From contig QHYF01000045.1 of NCBI GenBank assembly GCA_003224075.1, positions 539 through 8,602 on the forward strand: 8,064 bases of DNA, in the 5' to 3' direction. The notes beneath the pieces were generated by a model, which did no database searches, was not told the DNA's origin, and saw nothing but the letters and a program-made list of their open reading frames with translations. This document shows, piece by piece, positions 1 to 6,039 of the stretch. Position numbers and translations under genes: made by a program. The DNA is from Acidobacteriota bacterium. GTDB lineage: Bacteria; Acidobacteriota; Terriglobia; Acidiferrales; UBA7541. Positions within the stretch are counted from its first letter, which is position 1. Each line of letters starts with the position of its first letter.

Positions 1-16
1 CATATTTGAGAAGGGT

Positions 17-361
17 TCACAGTTCGAGACCCCAAAAATCCATTTCTGGCGCGACGAGCTCGACGCCGTATTCCCAGCCGTCGGGCCGGGAAGTACCCTT
101 CCACACGACGATGGCGGCATTGCTGGAATGGTTGGCGAGATTGGTGAGGGCCACGTGTTGCTCGAGCCCCAGCGATTGTTGGAGAACCACCATACAGCCA
201 TAGGGATTCACAATTCGCGTGTGCGCTTCAGCGCTGACCCGCTTGCCCCCCTGGTCGTCCCATTCGAGACGCACGGGAACACGGGAGTTCATGCGGCGCC
301 CGCGGCGCTTTTCGCGGTATTTCGCGCTGTTTTGCCTGAATTCGCGCAGACTGACGGACAT
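17..361 (-). CDS. PilZ-like domain protein, degenerate c-di-GMP motif
   Basis: A 114-residue single-domain protein that reads as a PilZ-like beta-barrel. An Arg-rich N-terminus carries R23-x3-R27 (RRMNSRVPV), matching the RxxxR half of the PilZ cyclic-di-GMP motif. The second half, normally D/N-x-S-x-x-G, appears as N52-P-Y-G-C-M, so the Ser and final Gly are replaced. The end (GVELVAPEMDFWGLEL) fits the last strand and C-terminal Trp of PilZ-like proteins. PilZ domains bind c-di-GMP to control motility or polysaccharide output; with this altered motif, binding is uncertain and the role may be structural. The ATG at 361 is preceded by AGAGGG four bases upstream, a good ribosome binding site, so the start is well supported. 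The gene is divergent from the deacetylase at 485. No signal peptide or membrane segment is visible. Family call is moderate; function is not established. Confidence 0.68.
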   Translation of the reverse strand: MSVSLREFRQNSAKYREKRRGRRMNSRVPVRLEWDDQGGKRVSAEAHTRIVNPYGCMVVLQQSLGLEQHVALTNLANHSSNAAIVVWKGTSRPDGWEYGVELVAPEMDFWGLEL

Positions 362-379
362 GTTTCCCTCTAACAGGCC

Positions 380-408
380 ATGCTAGAGTTGGGGGTGAAA
401 AGGGTCAA
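380..408 (-). promoter_or_regulatory. Candidate sigma-70 promoter for the PilZ-like gene
   Basis: On the minus strand, TTGACC (408-403, five of six matches to the -35 consensus) is followed after exactly 17 bases by TAGCAT (385-380, four of six to -10). Transcription would start near 373, giving a leader of about 12 bases that still contains the AGAGGG ribosome binding site at 371-366. Spacing and position are right; no experiment supports it. Confidence 0.5.
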
Positions 409-423
409 TGGTACGAGCGCCGG

Positions 424-451
424 TGGGCACGCGAAAGAGTAGCTGTACAAA
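424..451 (+). promoter_or_regulatory. Weak candidate promoter for the deacetylase/glycosyltransferase unit
   Basis: TGGGCA (424-429) and TACAAA (446-451) lie 16 bases apart, each with four of six consensus matches. This would start transcription near 458, upstream of the AGGA ribosome binding site at 475-478. The match is weak and could arise by chance in this 123-base divergent spacer. Confidence 0.25.
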
Positions 452-484
452 GGGACAGGTAGGAACGCCGGGGCAGGACAGGTC

Positions 485-1369
485 GTGAGGAATCTGATCG
501 TCAACGCGGATGATCTGGGGTGGACGAGCGGGGTAAACCGCGGAATCGTGGAGTCTTTTCATCACGGGATTGTAACGAGCACGTCGCTGCTGGCGAACGG
601 AGCGGCTTTTGCGGACGGTGTGCAGGCTGCAGGGTCCGCGCCCGGCCTGGGCGTGGGCGTGCACCTGAATTTGAGCGACGGCCCGCCGGTCGCGGAGCCG
701 GAAACGGTAACGAGCCTGCTGAATGATAAAGCCGAATTCGCGGGCGGACCCGAGAGATTGCTCCTGCGGCGCGCGCGCCGCAGATTGCTGCTGGATGAAG
801 TCGAGCGCGAATGGGACGCGCAAATCCAGAGAGTCCGCGACGCCGGGGTCGAGCCGACGCACCTGGACGGGCACAAGCACGTGCACATGCTTCCGGGATT
901 GTTTGAGATTGCGCTGAGGCTCGCAAAGCGCCACGGCATCGGCGCGATTCGCGTGTCGCTCGAGGCTTCAAACTTGCGCGCGGCGCTTGCCTCGGGCGCC
1001 GAGCAGAACGCCCGCGTGGTCATGAAGCAAGGCGTGCAGGCGCGCGGGTTGAAGCTGCTGGCGCGCGATGCGCGGGAACAAGCCGAACGCGCGGGCATTT
1101 CCACGGCCGATTATTTTTGCGGGATTGCGCAAACCGGCGAGCTGACGCGCGAAGGCGTGGCGCAATTTCTGAAGAGCGTGCCGGATGGAACAACCGAGCT
1201 GATGTGCCATCCGGGCTATGTGGATGCGGCGTTGGAGAAAACGCCGACCCGGCTCCAGGACTCGCGGCAGGCCGAACTGCAAATCCTGACGGACACCGGA
1301 ATTCGTAATCTTGTCGCATCGCAGGGGATTCGCCTGATAGACTATGCCTTCGTGACCCAGGAAGCTTAA
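485..1369 (+). CDS. ChbG/HpnK (YdjC) family carbohydrate deacetylase
   Basis: This 294-residue protein is a metal-dependent deacetylase of the YdjC fold, which removes N-acetyl groups from sugars such as chito-oligosaccharides (ChbG), hopanoid-linked GlcNAc (HpnK) or undecaprenyl-phosphate GalNAc (NaxD of Francisella). Diagnostic motifs are visible: NADDLG at residues 7-12 (catalytic/metal Asp), H60 in GVHLNLSDG, and the His cluster HLDGHKHVHM at 126-135, plus a C-terminal MCHPGYVD segment. Length is typical for the family. The GTG start at 485 has AGGA six bases upstream, and the NADD motif lies close to the N-terminus as expected. No signal peptide is seen, so the enzyme probably acts in the cytoplasm. 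A polyprenyl-phosphate glycosyltransferase gene follows after 21 bases, which favours a lipid-carrier-linked sugar as substrate over chitobiose. The exact substrate cannot be read from sequence. No other hopanoid gene is in the window, so the hpnK symbol is not assigned. Confidence 0.88.
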   Translation: MRNLIVNADDLGWTSGVNRGIVESFHHGIVTSTSLLANGAAFADGVQAAGSAPGLGVGVHLNLSDGPPVAEPETVTSLLNDKAEFAGGPERLLLRRARRRLLLDEVEREWDAQIQRVRDAGVEPTHLDGHKHVHMLPGLFEIALRLAKRHGIGAIRVSLEASNLRAALASGAEQNARVVMKQGVQARGLKLLARDAREQAERAGISTADYFCGIAQTGELTREGVAQFLKSVPDGTTELMCHPGYVDAALEKTPTRLQDSRQAELQILTDTGIRNLVASQGIRLIDYAFVTQEA

Positions 1370-1390
1370 CGAAGGCTTTTGCAAAAAAGA

Positions 1391-2413
1391 ATGAGAAGCG
1401 ATTCGCTCATCCAGTATTCCGTCGTCGTTCCGTTCTACAACGAACAGGAAAACATCCCACCTCTCTACATGAAGCTGACCGAAGTGATGGACGGGATTGG
1501 CGAGCCTTACGAATTGGTGTTCGTGGATGACGGGAGCAAGGATAACTCGTTCAAGGTGCTCTCCGATATTTTCGAGCACGACCGCAGGGTTAACCTGGTG
1601 CGCCTGCGGCGCAATTTTGGCCAAACGGCGGCATTGAAGGCGGGATTTGATTTTGCGCGCGGCGGAGTCGTCATTTCCATGGACGGCGACCTGCAGCACG
1701 ACCCCGAAGAGATTCCGCGCTTTCTGGAAAAAATCGCGGAAGGCTACGATCTGGTCAGCGGCTGGCGCAGCCAGCGGCAGGATCACTGGCTGATGCGCCA
1801 ATTTCCCAGCCGCACCGCGAACTGGATGATGGCGAAGCTTTCGGGAATCGAGCTGCACGATTTTGGGACCACGTTCAAGGCTTACCGCCGGGAAATTATT
1901 CAGGAAATTCAGCTTTACGGCGAGCTGCACCGGTTCATTCCGGCGCTGGCCAGCTCCACGGGAGCGAAAATCGCGGAAGTGCCGATTGGGAATCCGCAGC
2001 GGAAGAACGGCAAATCCAATTACGGAATCGGACGCACCATTCGCGTCTTCCTGGATTTGTTGATCGTCAAGTTTCTGCTGGATTACTCGACGCGGCCGCT
2101 GCAGTTCTTCGGCTTGCTCGGCATGGGAGGCGCGGGTCTGGGTTCCTTGCTCGGATGCTTCCTGGCATACGAGAAGTTTTACCAGCACAAGGCGATCATG
2201 GCGGAGCACGGGCCGCTGATGCTCCTTGCAGTGGCGCTCTTCATCAGCGGCGTGCAGTTCATGTCCATGGGATTGCTGGGCGAAATCATCGCGCGCACTT
2301 ACTATGAGTCGCAGAACAAGCCGATCTACGCGTTGCGCGAAGTGAAAAGCCACCGCAAGGAAATGGGCGACTCGGCCGAGTCCACGCGGCCTTCGGGCAA
2401 CCCGGAACGATAG
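1391..2413 (+). CDS. Family 2 glycosyltransferase, ArnC/DPM1/GtrB-like, membrane-anchored
   Basis: This 340-residue GT-A enzyme is predicted to transfer a sugar from a nucleotide donor to polyprenyl phosphate on the inner face of the membrane. Visible motifs are VVVPFYNE near residues 11-18, VDDGS at 45-49, RRNFGQTAALKAGF at about 73-86, and the metal-binding D98-x-D100 in MDGDLQHDP. The catalytic domain is followed by two hydrophobic segments (about 236-258 and 275-297), the arrangement of ArnC, GtrB and bacterial DPM1-like enzymes. The ATG at 1391 is chosen; an in-frame TTG at 1379 would add four residues and lies only three bases from a GAAGG, so neither start has ideal spacing. The deacetylase gene ends 21 bases upstream, which suggests one transcript and a shared pathway: load an N-acetyl sugar on the carrier, then deacetylate it. 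The sugar and the final acceptor (lipid A, another lipid, or polymer) are unknown. Confidence 0.88.
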   Translation: MRSDSLIQYSVVVPFYNEQENIPPLYMKLTEVMDGIGEPYELVFVDDGSKDNSFKVLSDIFEHDRRVNLVRLRRNFGQTAALKAGFDFARGGVVISMDGDLQHDPEEIPRFLEKIAEGYDLVSGWRSQRQDHWLMRQFPSRTANWMMAKLSGIELHDFGTTFKAYRREIIQEIQLYGELHRFIPALASSTGAKIAEVPIGNPQRKNGKSNYGIGRTIRVFLDLLIVKFLLDYSTRPLQFFGLLGMGGAGLGSLLGCFLAYEKFYQHKAIMAEHGPLMLLAVALFISGVQFMSMGLLGEIIARTYYESQNKPIYALREVKSHRKEMGDSAESTRPSGNPER

Positions 2414-2419
2414 CGAAGT

Positions 2420-2453
2420 CTCCGCAACAAAGGATTTCTGCGCGATTGCGGAG
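2420..2453. terminator. Hairpin between convergent genes, possible bidirectional terminator
   Basis: CTCCGCAA (2420-2427) pairs perfectly with TTGCGGAG (2446-2453) around an 18-base loop. It begins seven bases after the glycosyltransferase stop and ends 12 bases before the stop of the convergent flavin-reductase-like gene. There is no strong T-run on either side, so classic intrinsic termination is only moderately supported. Confidence 0.4.
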
Positions 2454-2464
2454 CAGGCGATTTC

Positions 2465-2968
2465 CTAAGAGTGGCGCGCGAGACCGCGGTATTCACCGCG
2501 GAAATAAAGCAGCGGCTCTCCCTTGTGAATCACGGCGTCTTCCACTTCCCCGACAAAAATCGTGTGATCGCCGGCAAGATGCGACGCGATGACGTTGCAG
2601 CTCAGGTGGAGCAGCGTGTTTTCGAGGATAGGAATGCCGCTCGGGGTCCAACGGTAGCGGATGGACAAGCGCTCCTCGGTCTCGGCGCTTTGCTCGCCAC
2701 TCGCGAAGTACTCGGAAATGGCCTCCTGCCCTTCCTTAAGGACGCTGACGCCGAAGCGCTTTTTCTTCTGGAGTAAAGGAAGAATTTTCGCGCGGTGATC
2801 GACGCAAACAAGAATCAGCATGGGATCGAGCGAGACTGAGGTGAAGGAGTTGGCAGTCATGGCCTGAATTTCTCCGGGCTCGCGCTCGACGGTCACCACG
2901 GTCACGCCAGTGGTGAAATGGCCCAGAGCTTTGCGAAATTCCAATGGAGTGAGTCGCGGCGTTGGCAT
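2465..2968 (-). CDS. Flavin reductase-like (FMN-binding split barrel) protein
   Basis: This 167-residue protein matches the flavin reductase domain of HpaC/RutF-type enzymes, which use NAD(P)H to reduce FMN or FAD for a partner monooxygenase. Typical features in order are FRKALGHFTTGVTVVTV at about 11-27, MTANSFTSVSLDPMLILVCVD at about 37-57 (flavin phosphate and ring contacts), GDHTIFVGEVEDA around 134-146, and PLLYFRGEYRGL at the C-terminus. Length is normal for a single-domain member. The ATG at 2968 puts the conserved block at the usual distance from the N-terminus; an in-frame ATG at 2992 would add eight residues, and neither has a clear ribosome binding site. A much longer open frame continues upstream but overlaps npdG antisense and is not used. 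No monooxygenase gene lies nearby. Its neighbours are F420 genes, so binding of F420 or a role in F420 maturation is possible, but this is inference from position only. Confidence 0.82.
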   Translation of the reverse strand: MPTPRLTPLEFRKALGHFTTGVTVVTVEREPGEIQAMTANSFTSVSLDPMLILVCVDHRAKILPLLQKKKRFGVSVLKEGQEAISEYFASGEQSAETEERLSIRYRWTPSGIPILENTLLHLSCNVIASHLAGDHTIFVGEVEDAVIHKGEPLLYFRGEYRGLARHS

Positions 2969-3044
2969 CTTCGAAGTTTTTGAAGATACCATACTGCGGA
3001 CTGGGAAAGCGAAGCGGCGCATGCCCACGGAGATCGCAGACGTG

Positions 3045-3050
3045 TATGAT
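3045..3050 (+). promoter_or_regulatory. Possible -10 element upstream of npdG
   Basis: TATGAT (five of six matches to the -10 consensus) lies 38 bases before the npdG ATG. The -35 position 17 bases further upstream (TGCCCA) is poor, with three of six matches. The element sits in the 120-base divergent spacer shared with the flavin-reductase-like gene, where no stronger plus-strand promoter was seen. Confidence 0.28.
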
Positions 3051-3088
3051 CGGGGCGCATCGCGGAATCCGGAACGGAGCGAAGAATC

Positions 3089-3766
3089 ATGGCGCGAAGA
3101 ATCGCGATACTGGGAGGAACGGGAGCGGAAGGCTCCGGGCTGGCGTGCCGCCTGGCCAAAGCCGGGGAAGAAATTGTCATCGGCTCGCGCGATGCGGCGC
3201 GCGCGCAGGGGACGGCCAAACAATTGCGGGAGCGCATTGGCGGCAACGTTCGAATCGAGGGAATGGACAATTTGTCGGCGGCGGGAGCGTGTGACGTGGC
3301 CGTGCTGACGGTTCCCTTCTCCGGCGCGGCGGCACTGCTGAAGCAATTGAAAAACGTCTGGAAGCCGGGAACAATCGTGATCGATACCACGGTGCCGCTG
3401 GCAGCGACGGTAGGCGGAGCTGCGACGCGCGTGCTCGGCGTGTGGCAGGGCTCGGCCGCGGAGCAAACGAAGGAACTGCTGCCTGCGGGAGTGAGTCTCG
3501 CGGCAGCGTTACAGAATCTTGGCGCGGAACTACTTGCTGGAGACGCGCCGGTCGAATGCGACGTTCTGGTGTGCAGTGACGATGAAAGAGCAAAGCAAGT
3601 GGCTTCAGAGCTGGTCAGCAAGATTCCAGGAGCGCGCGCTTTGAACGGAGGAAAACTGGAAAATGCGAGAATCGTGGAATCGCTGACGGCGCTGCTGATT
3701 GGACTGAATCTGCGTTACAAAGTGCATGGCGCCGGGATTCGCTTCACGGGACTGCCTTCGAAATAA
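3089..3766 (+). CDS. npdG: NADPH-dependent F420 reductase (F420H2:NADP oxidoreductase)
   Basis: This 225-residue Rossmann-fold enzyme transfers hydride between NADP(H) and the deazaflavin cofactor F420 in the cytoplasm. The N-terminal dinucleotide motif is GGTGAEG at residues 9-15, followed by GSR at 32-34, where Ser and Arg typically bind the 2'-phosphate of NADPH. Other family features are TVPFSGAAALL (about 104-114), the strand GTIVIDTTVPL, and the C-terminal HGAGIRFTGLP that contributes to F420 binding in Fno enzymes. Length fits the usual 210-230 residues. The ATG at 3089 has a GGAG-type site about ten bases upstream. The gene converges on cofD, with 27 bases between the stops, and sits beside cofG and cofE. 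That context strongly supports F420 over another short NADP-binding protein. In bacteria the enzyme usually makes F420H2 from NADPH for F420-dependent reductases; direction here is inferred. Confidence 0.9.
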   Translation: MARRIAILGGTGAEGSGLACRLAKAGEEIVIGSRDAARAQGTAKQLRERIGGNVRIEGMDNLSAAGACDVAVLTVPFSGAAALLKQLKNVWKPGTIVIDTTVPLAATVGGAATRVLGVWQGSAAEQTKELLPAGVSLAAALQNLGAELLAGDAPVECDVLVCSDDERAKQVASELVSKIPGARALNGGKLENARIVESLTALLIGLNLRYKVHGAGIRFTGLPSK

Positions 3767-3793
3767 TCGTTCCTGTTTGACTTCTCAACAGAT

Positions 3794-4732
3794 TTACAAC
3801 TGCAGCAGCGCGCGGGCGAGCTTGCGCTTCTGCGAAAGCGTCTTCATTACTGTCGGGAGGATGGCGACCTTCATACCGAGCGCAGAGATCGCGGTTACTT
3901 GCGCCTTGTCAGCAGGATCAATGACGAAAGCGCCGGTGAAATCGGCGTAGAGTTTTGCGACGCCCAATGCGGTTGGCTGGTGACCAAGCTGGGCAAGCAT
4001 CTTGTCGGACGGACCCTTCAGCGATTTCCCGCCGACGATTGGACAAACCGCAAAAACTTTTTCTCTTCTCGCGCGCAACAGCTCACGGACATACGGAACG
4101 GCAAGAACCGGCCCGATGCTGATCAGCGGATTGCTGGGACAAATGATGATGCGATCCGCATCATGGATTGCCTCAAGGACGCCGGGAGTGGGCCGCGCGG
4201 AATCCGCGCCCTCGAAACGGATGCCTTGCACGACGGGTTCGGCGCGGCGTTTCACAAGATACTCCTGAAAATGCAGCGGCCCTTCGTTCGAATCGATGAT
4301 GGTCGGAACCGGATCGTCGGACATCGGGAGGATGCGGGACTTCACGCCCAGCGCCGTTCGAATGGAATCGGCAGCCTGCGACAAAGTCTTCCCCTCGGCG
4401 AGCAGTGCGGTGCGATGGATGTGCGTGGCGAGATCGCGGTCGCCGAGATTGAACCAATTGCTGCGCCCATAGCCAGCGAGGCGTTTCAAGGAGTGAAACG
4501 TTTCGCTGCGGAATCCCCAGCCTCTCGCCGAGTCAACGACTCCCGCCAGTGTGTAGGTGACGATGTCGAGGTCGGGGGAAATCTTCAGGCCGTGAAGAAC
4601 GATGTCATCACCGGTGTTGACGATGATCGTCAACAGGCGCGGGTCCATGACCTGGTAAAGGCCGAGGAGCAGTTTTGAGGCGCCGACGCCGCCCGCGAGC
4701 GCGGTGATTTTTAGTTTTTTTTCCGGGGACAT
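3794..4732 (-). CDS. cofD: CofD, 2-phospho-L-lactate (or PEP-derived) transferase of F420 synthesis
   Basis: CofD (FbiA) transfers the phospho-lactyl, phosphoenolpyruvyl or phosphoglyceryl group from its GDP-activated donor onto Fo, giving F420-0 or a related precursor. The 312-residue product shows the family signatures in order: ALAGGVGASKLLLGL at about 11-25 (GGxGxxK nucleotide-binding loop), NTGDD at 39-43, KISPDLDIVTYTLAG at about 50-64, NLGDRDLATHIHRT, and ICPSNPLISIGPVLAVP. Length matches characterised CofD proteins. The ATG at 4732 follows the cofG stop by ten bases, consistent with one transcript. An upstream in-frame start at 4783 would overlap the cofG end and adds residues with no family similarity, so it was rejected. 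No strong ribosome binding site is visible, so translation may be coupled to cofG. Which C3 donor it uses depends on CofC, which is not in the window. Confidence 0.95.
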   Translation of the reverse strand: MSPEKKLKITALAGGVGASKLLLGLYQVMDPRLLTIIVNTGDDIVLHGLKISPDLDIVTYTLAGVVDSARGWGFRSETFHSLKRLAGYGRSNWFNLGDRDLATHIHRTALLAEGKTLSQAADSIRTALGVKSRILPMSDDPVPTIIDSNEGPLHFQEYLVKRRAEPVVQGIRFEGADSARPTPGVLEAIHDADRIIICPSNPLISIGPVLAVPYVRELLRARREKVFAVCPIVGGKSLKGPSDKMLAQLGHQPTALGVAKLYADFTGAFVIDPADKAQVTAISALGMKVAILPTVMKTLSQKRKLARALLQL

Positions 4733-4742
4733 TGAAAATAAT

Positions 4743-5963
4743 TCAGTTAGCGGCCGCAAGCCCGGCGCTACGCGCGTATCCATTCTTGTCCGCTAGTCTG
4801 GCGACGCGATCGCGCACGGGCGACGAAAGAAATTCGCTCCGGCCGACAAACTCAGGATAGATCGCAAGGCGCTCCCGAAAAGCAAAACCGCGGGACTCGG
4901 TTTCGAATTGGAGCCGCACGATTTGCGGCCAAGCAGCTTCGGGATTGATGAAATCCCTGGTGACGGGAGAGATGCCGCCCCAATCGTTGATGCCCGTTTC
5001 GAGCAATCGCGGGAAATCGTCATAGCTCAAATTCGGCGGCGCCTGCACGTTCATTTGAGGGCCGAGAATCAGCCGGGCGACGGCCACGGTGCGCAGCATG
5101 TCGCCGAGGGAAGGCTCCGGATGCGCGGCCATCGGTATGTCCGGTTTGGAGCGGAAATTCTGGATGATGACTTCCTGAATGTGGCCGTACTTTTCATGGA
5201 GCGTTCGAATCGCGAAGAGAGAGTCAACGCGCTCTTCCATTGTCTCGCCGATGCCAATCAGAATGCCGGTGGTGAAGGCCATGGAGAGCTTCCCGGCTTC
5301 TTCGATGGTGCGAAGGCGCAGCGCGGGCACTTTGTCGGGGGCGTTGGCGTGCGGCAATCCATCGCGCATCAGCCGCGGGCTGACGTTTTCCAACATCAAG
5401 CCGACGCTGGCGTTCGAATCCTTCAGACGCACGAGGGCAGCCCGGTCCATGACACCGGGATTGGAGTGAGGAAGCAGGCCTGTTTTTTCGAGGACCAGCT
5501 CACACATCGCCGCAAGGTAATCGAGCGTGCGCGAGAAGCCCTGCTTGCGGAGGAATTCGCGGGCTTCCGGAAAAATCCGCTCCGGTTGATCGCCGAGACT
5601 GAAGAGCGCTTCTTTGCACCCGGCGCGGCGGCCGCGTTCGGCGAGCGCGAGCACTTCCTCCGGTGTCATAAAGTGAGCGCCGGGCTGACCGGGATCCTTT
5701 CGAAAGGTGCAGTAGCCGCAATAGTCGCGGCAAAGAGTGGTCAGGGGAATGAATACTTTTCTCGAGTAGGTAACGACCGTTCCCTTCTCGCATGCACGAA
5801 CCGATGTTGCGGCGCGCAAGAGGTCTTGCAGAGAAGCTTGCTCCGCGAGCAGCAGGGCGGCCGAGCGGTCGATGGCGTGACCTGTTCGCGCGAGGGTCAG
5901 GGCATTCTCCACGTGTGTATTCGAAGCGAGAGGTGGAAGTGTGCCGTAGAGCCGAGTGTCCAT
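4743..5963 (-). CDS. cofG: CofG, radical SAM subunit of Fo synthase
   Basis: CofG and CofH together build Fo, the deazaflavin chromophore of F420, from tyrosine and a ribityl-pyrimidine; CofG performs the second, ring-closing radical SAM step. The 406-residue product has the radical SAM cluster motif C78-x3-C82-x2-C85 within VTYSRKVFIPLTTLCRDYCGYCTFRKD, the wording typical of CofG rather than CofH. Further family segments are LFSLGDQPE, ENVSPRL, TTGILIGIGET, IQNFRSKPDIPM and the C-terminal INDWGGISPVT. It is a single-domain protein, not the CofG-CofH fusion FbiC of actinobacteria. The frame stays open to 6128, but those 55 codons read through a simple repeat (LCVLCVLRDLCV), so the ATG at 5963 is chosen. 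cofD follows after ten bases; cofE lies 76 bases upstream on the same strand. No cofH partner is present here and it must be encoded elsewhere for the pathway to work. Confidence 0.95.
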   Translation of the reverse strand: MDTRLYGTLPPLASNTHVENALTLARTGHAIDRSAALLLAEQASLQDLLRAATSVRACEKGTVVTYSRKVFIPLTTLCRDYCGYCTFRKDPGQPGAHFMTPEEVLALAERGRRAGCKEALFSLGDQPERIFPEAREFLRKQGFSRTLDYLAAMCELVLEKTGLLPHSNPGVMDRAALVRLKDSNASVGLMLENVSPRLMRDGLPHANAPDKVPALRLRTIEEAGKLSMAFTTGILIGIGETMEERVDSLFAIRTLHEKYGHIQEVIIQNFRSKPDIPMAAHPEPSLGDMLRTVAVARLILGPQMNVQAPPNLSYDDFPRLLETGINDWGGISPVTRDFINPEAAWPQIVRLQFETESRGFAFRERLAIYPEFVGRSEFLSSPVRDRVARLADKNGYARSAGLAAAN

Positions 5964-5997
5964 ACAAAGGTCCGCAGTTCGTGCCAACAAGAATTTA

Positions 5998-6035
5998 ACA
6001 CAGAGGTCGCGGAGCACACAGAGAACACAGAGAAG
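5998..6035. repeat. Four-unit 9-bp repeat (ACAGAGnnn type) between cofE and cofG
   Basis: ACACAGAG occurs three times, at 5998, 6016 and 6025. From 6000 to 6035 the sequence parses as four 9-base units: ACAGAGGTC, GCGGAGCAC, ACAGAGAAC, ACAGAGAAG. It lies wholly in the 76-base gap between the cofE stop and the cofG start. On the minus strand it translates to an LCVLCVL-like peptide, which I recall as a common spurious N-terminal extension in bacterial annotations. It is probably an intergenic repeat; its function is unknown. Confidence 0.7.
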
Positions 6036-6039
6036 AAGG

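Noticed and set aside
968..2353. Long minus-strand open frame (461 codons) across the deacetylase end and the glycosyltransferase
   Set aside because: It is fully antisense to two clear genes, is rich in His/Gln/Arg as expected of an antisense frame in GC-rich DNA, and shows no domain motif.
2969..3466. N-terminal extension of the flavin-reductase-like frame
   Set aside because: The extra codons lie antisense to npdG and are low-complexity; the conserved domain begins right after the ATG at 2968.
3773..3791. Possible hairpin between the npdG and cofD stops (CTGTT / AACAG)
   Set aside because: The stem is only five base pairs, AT-rich and lacks a T-run; too weak to call a terminator.
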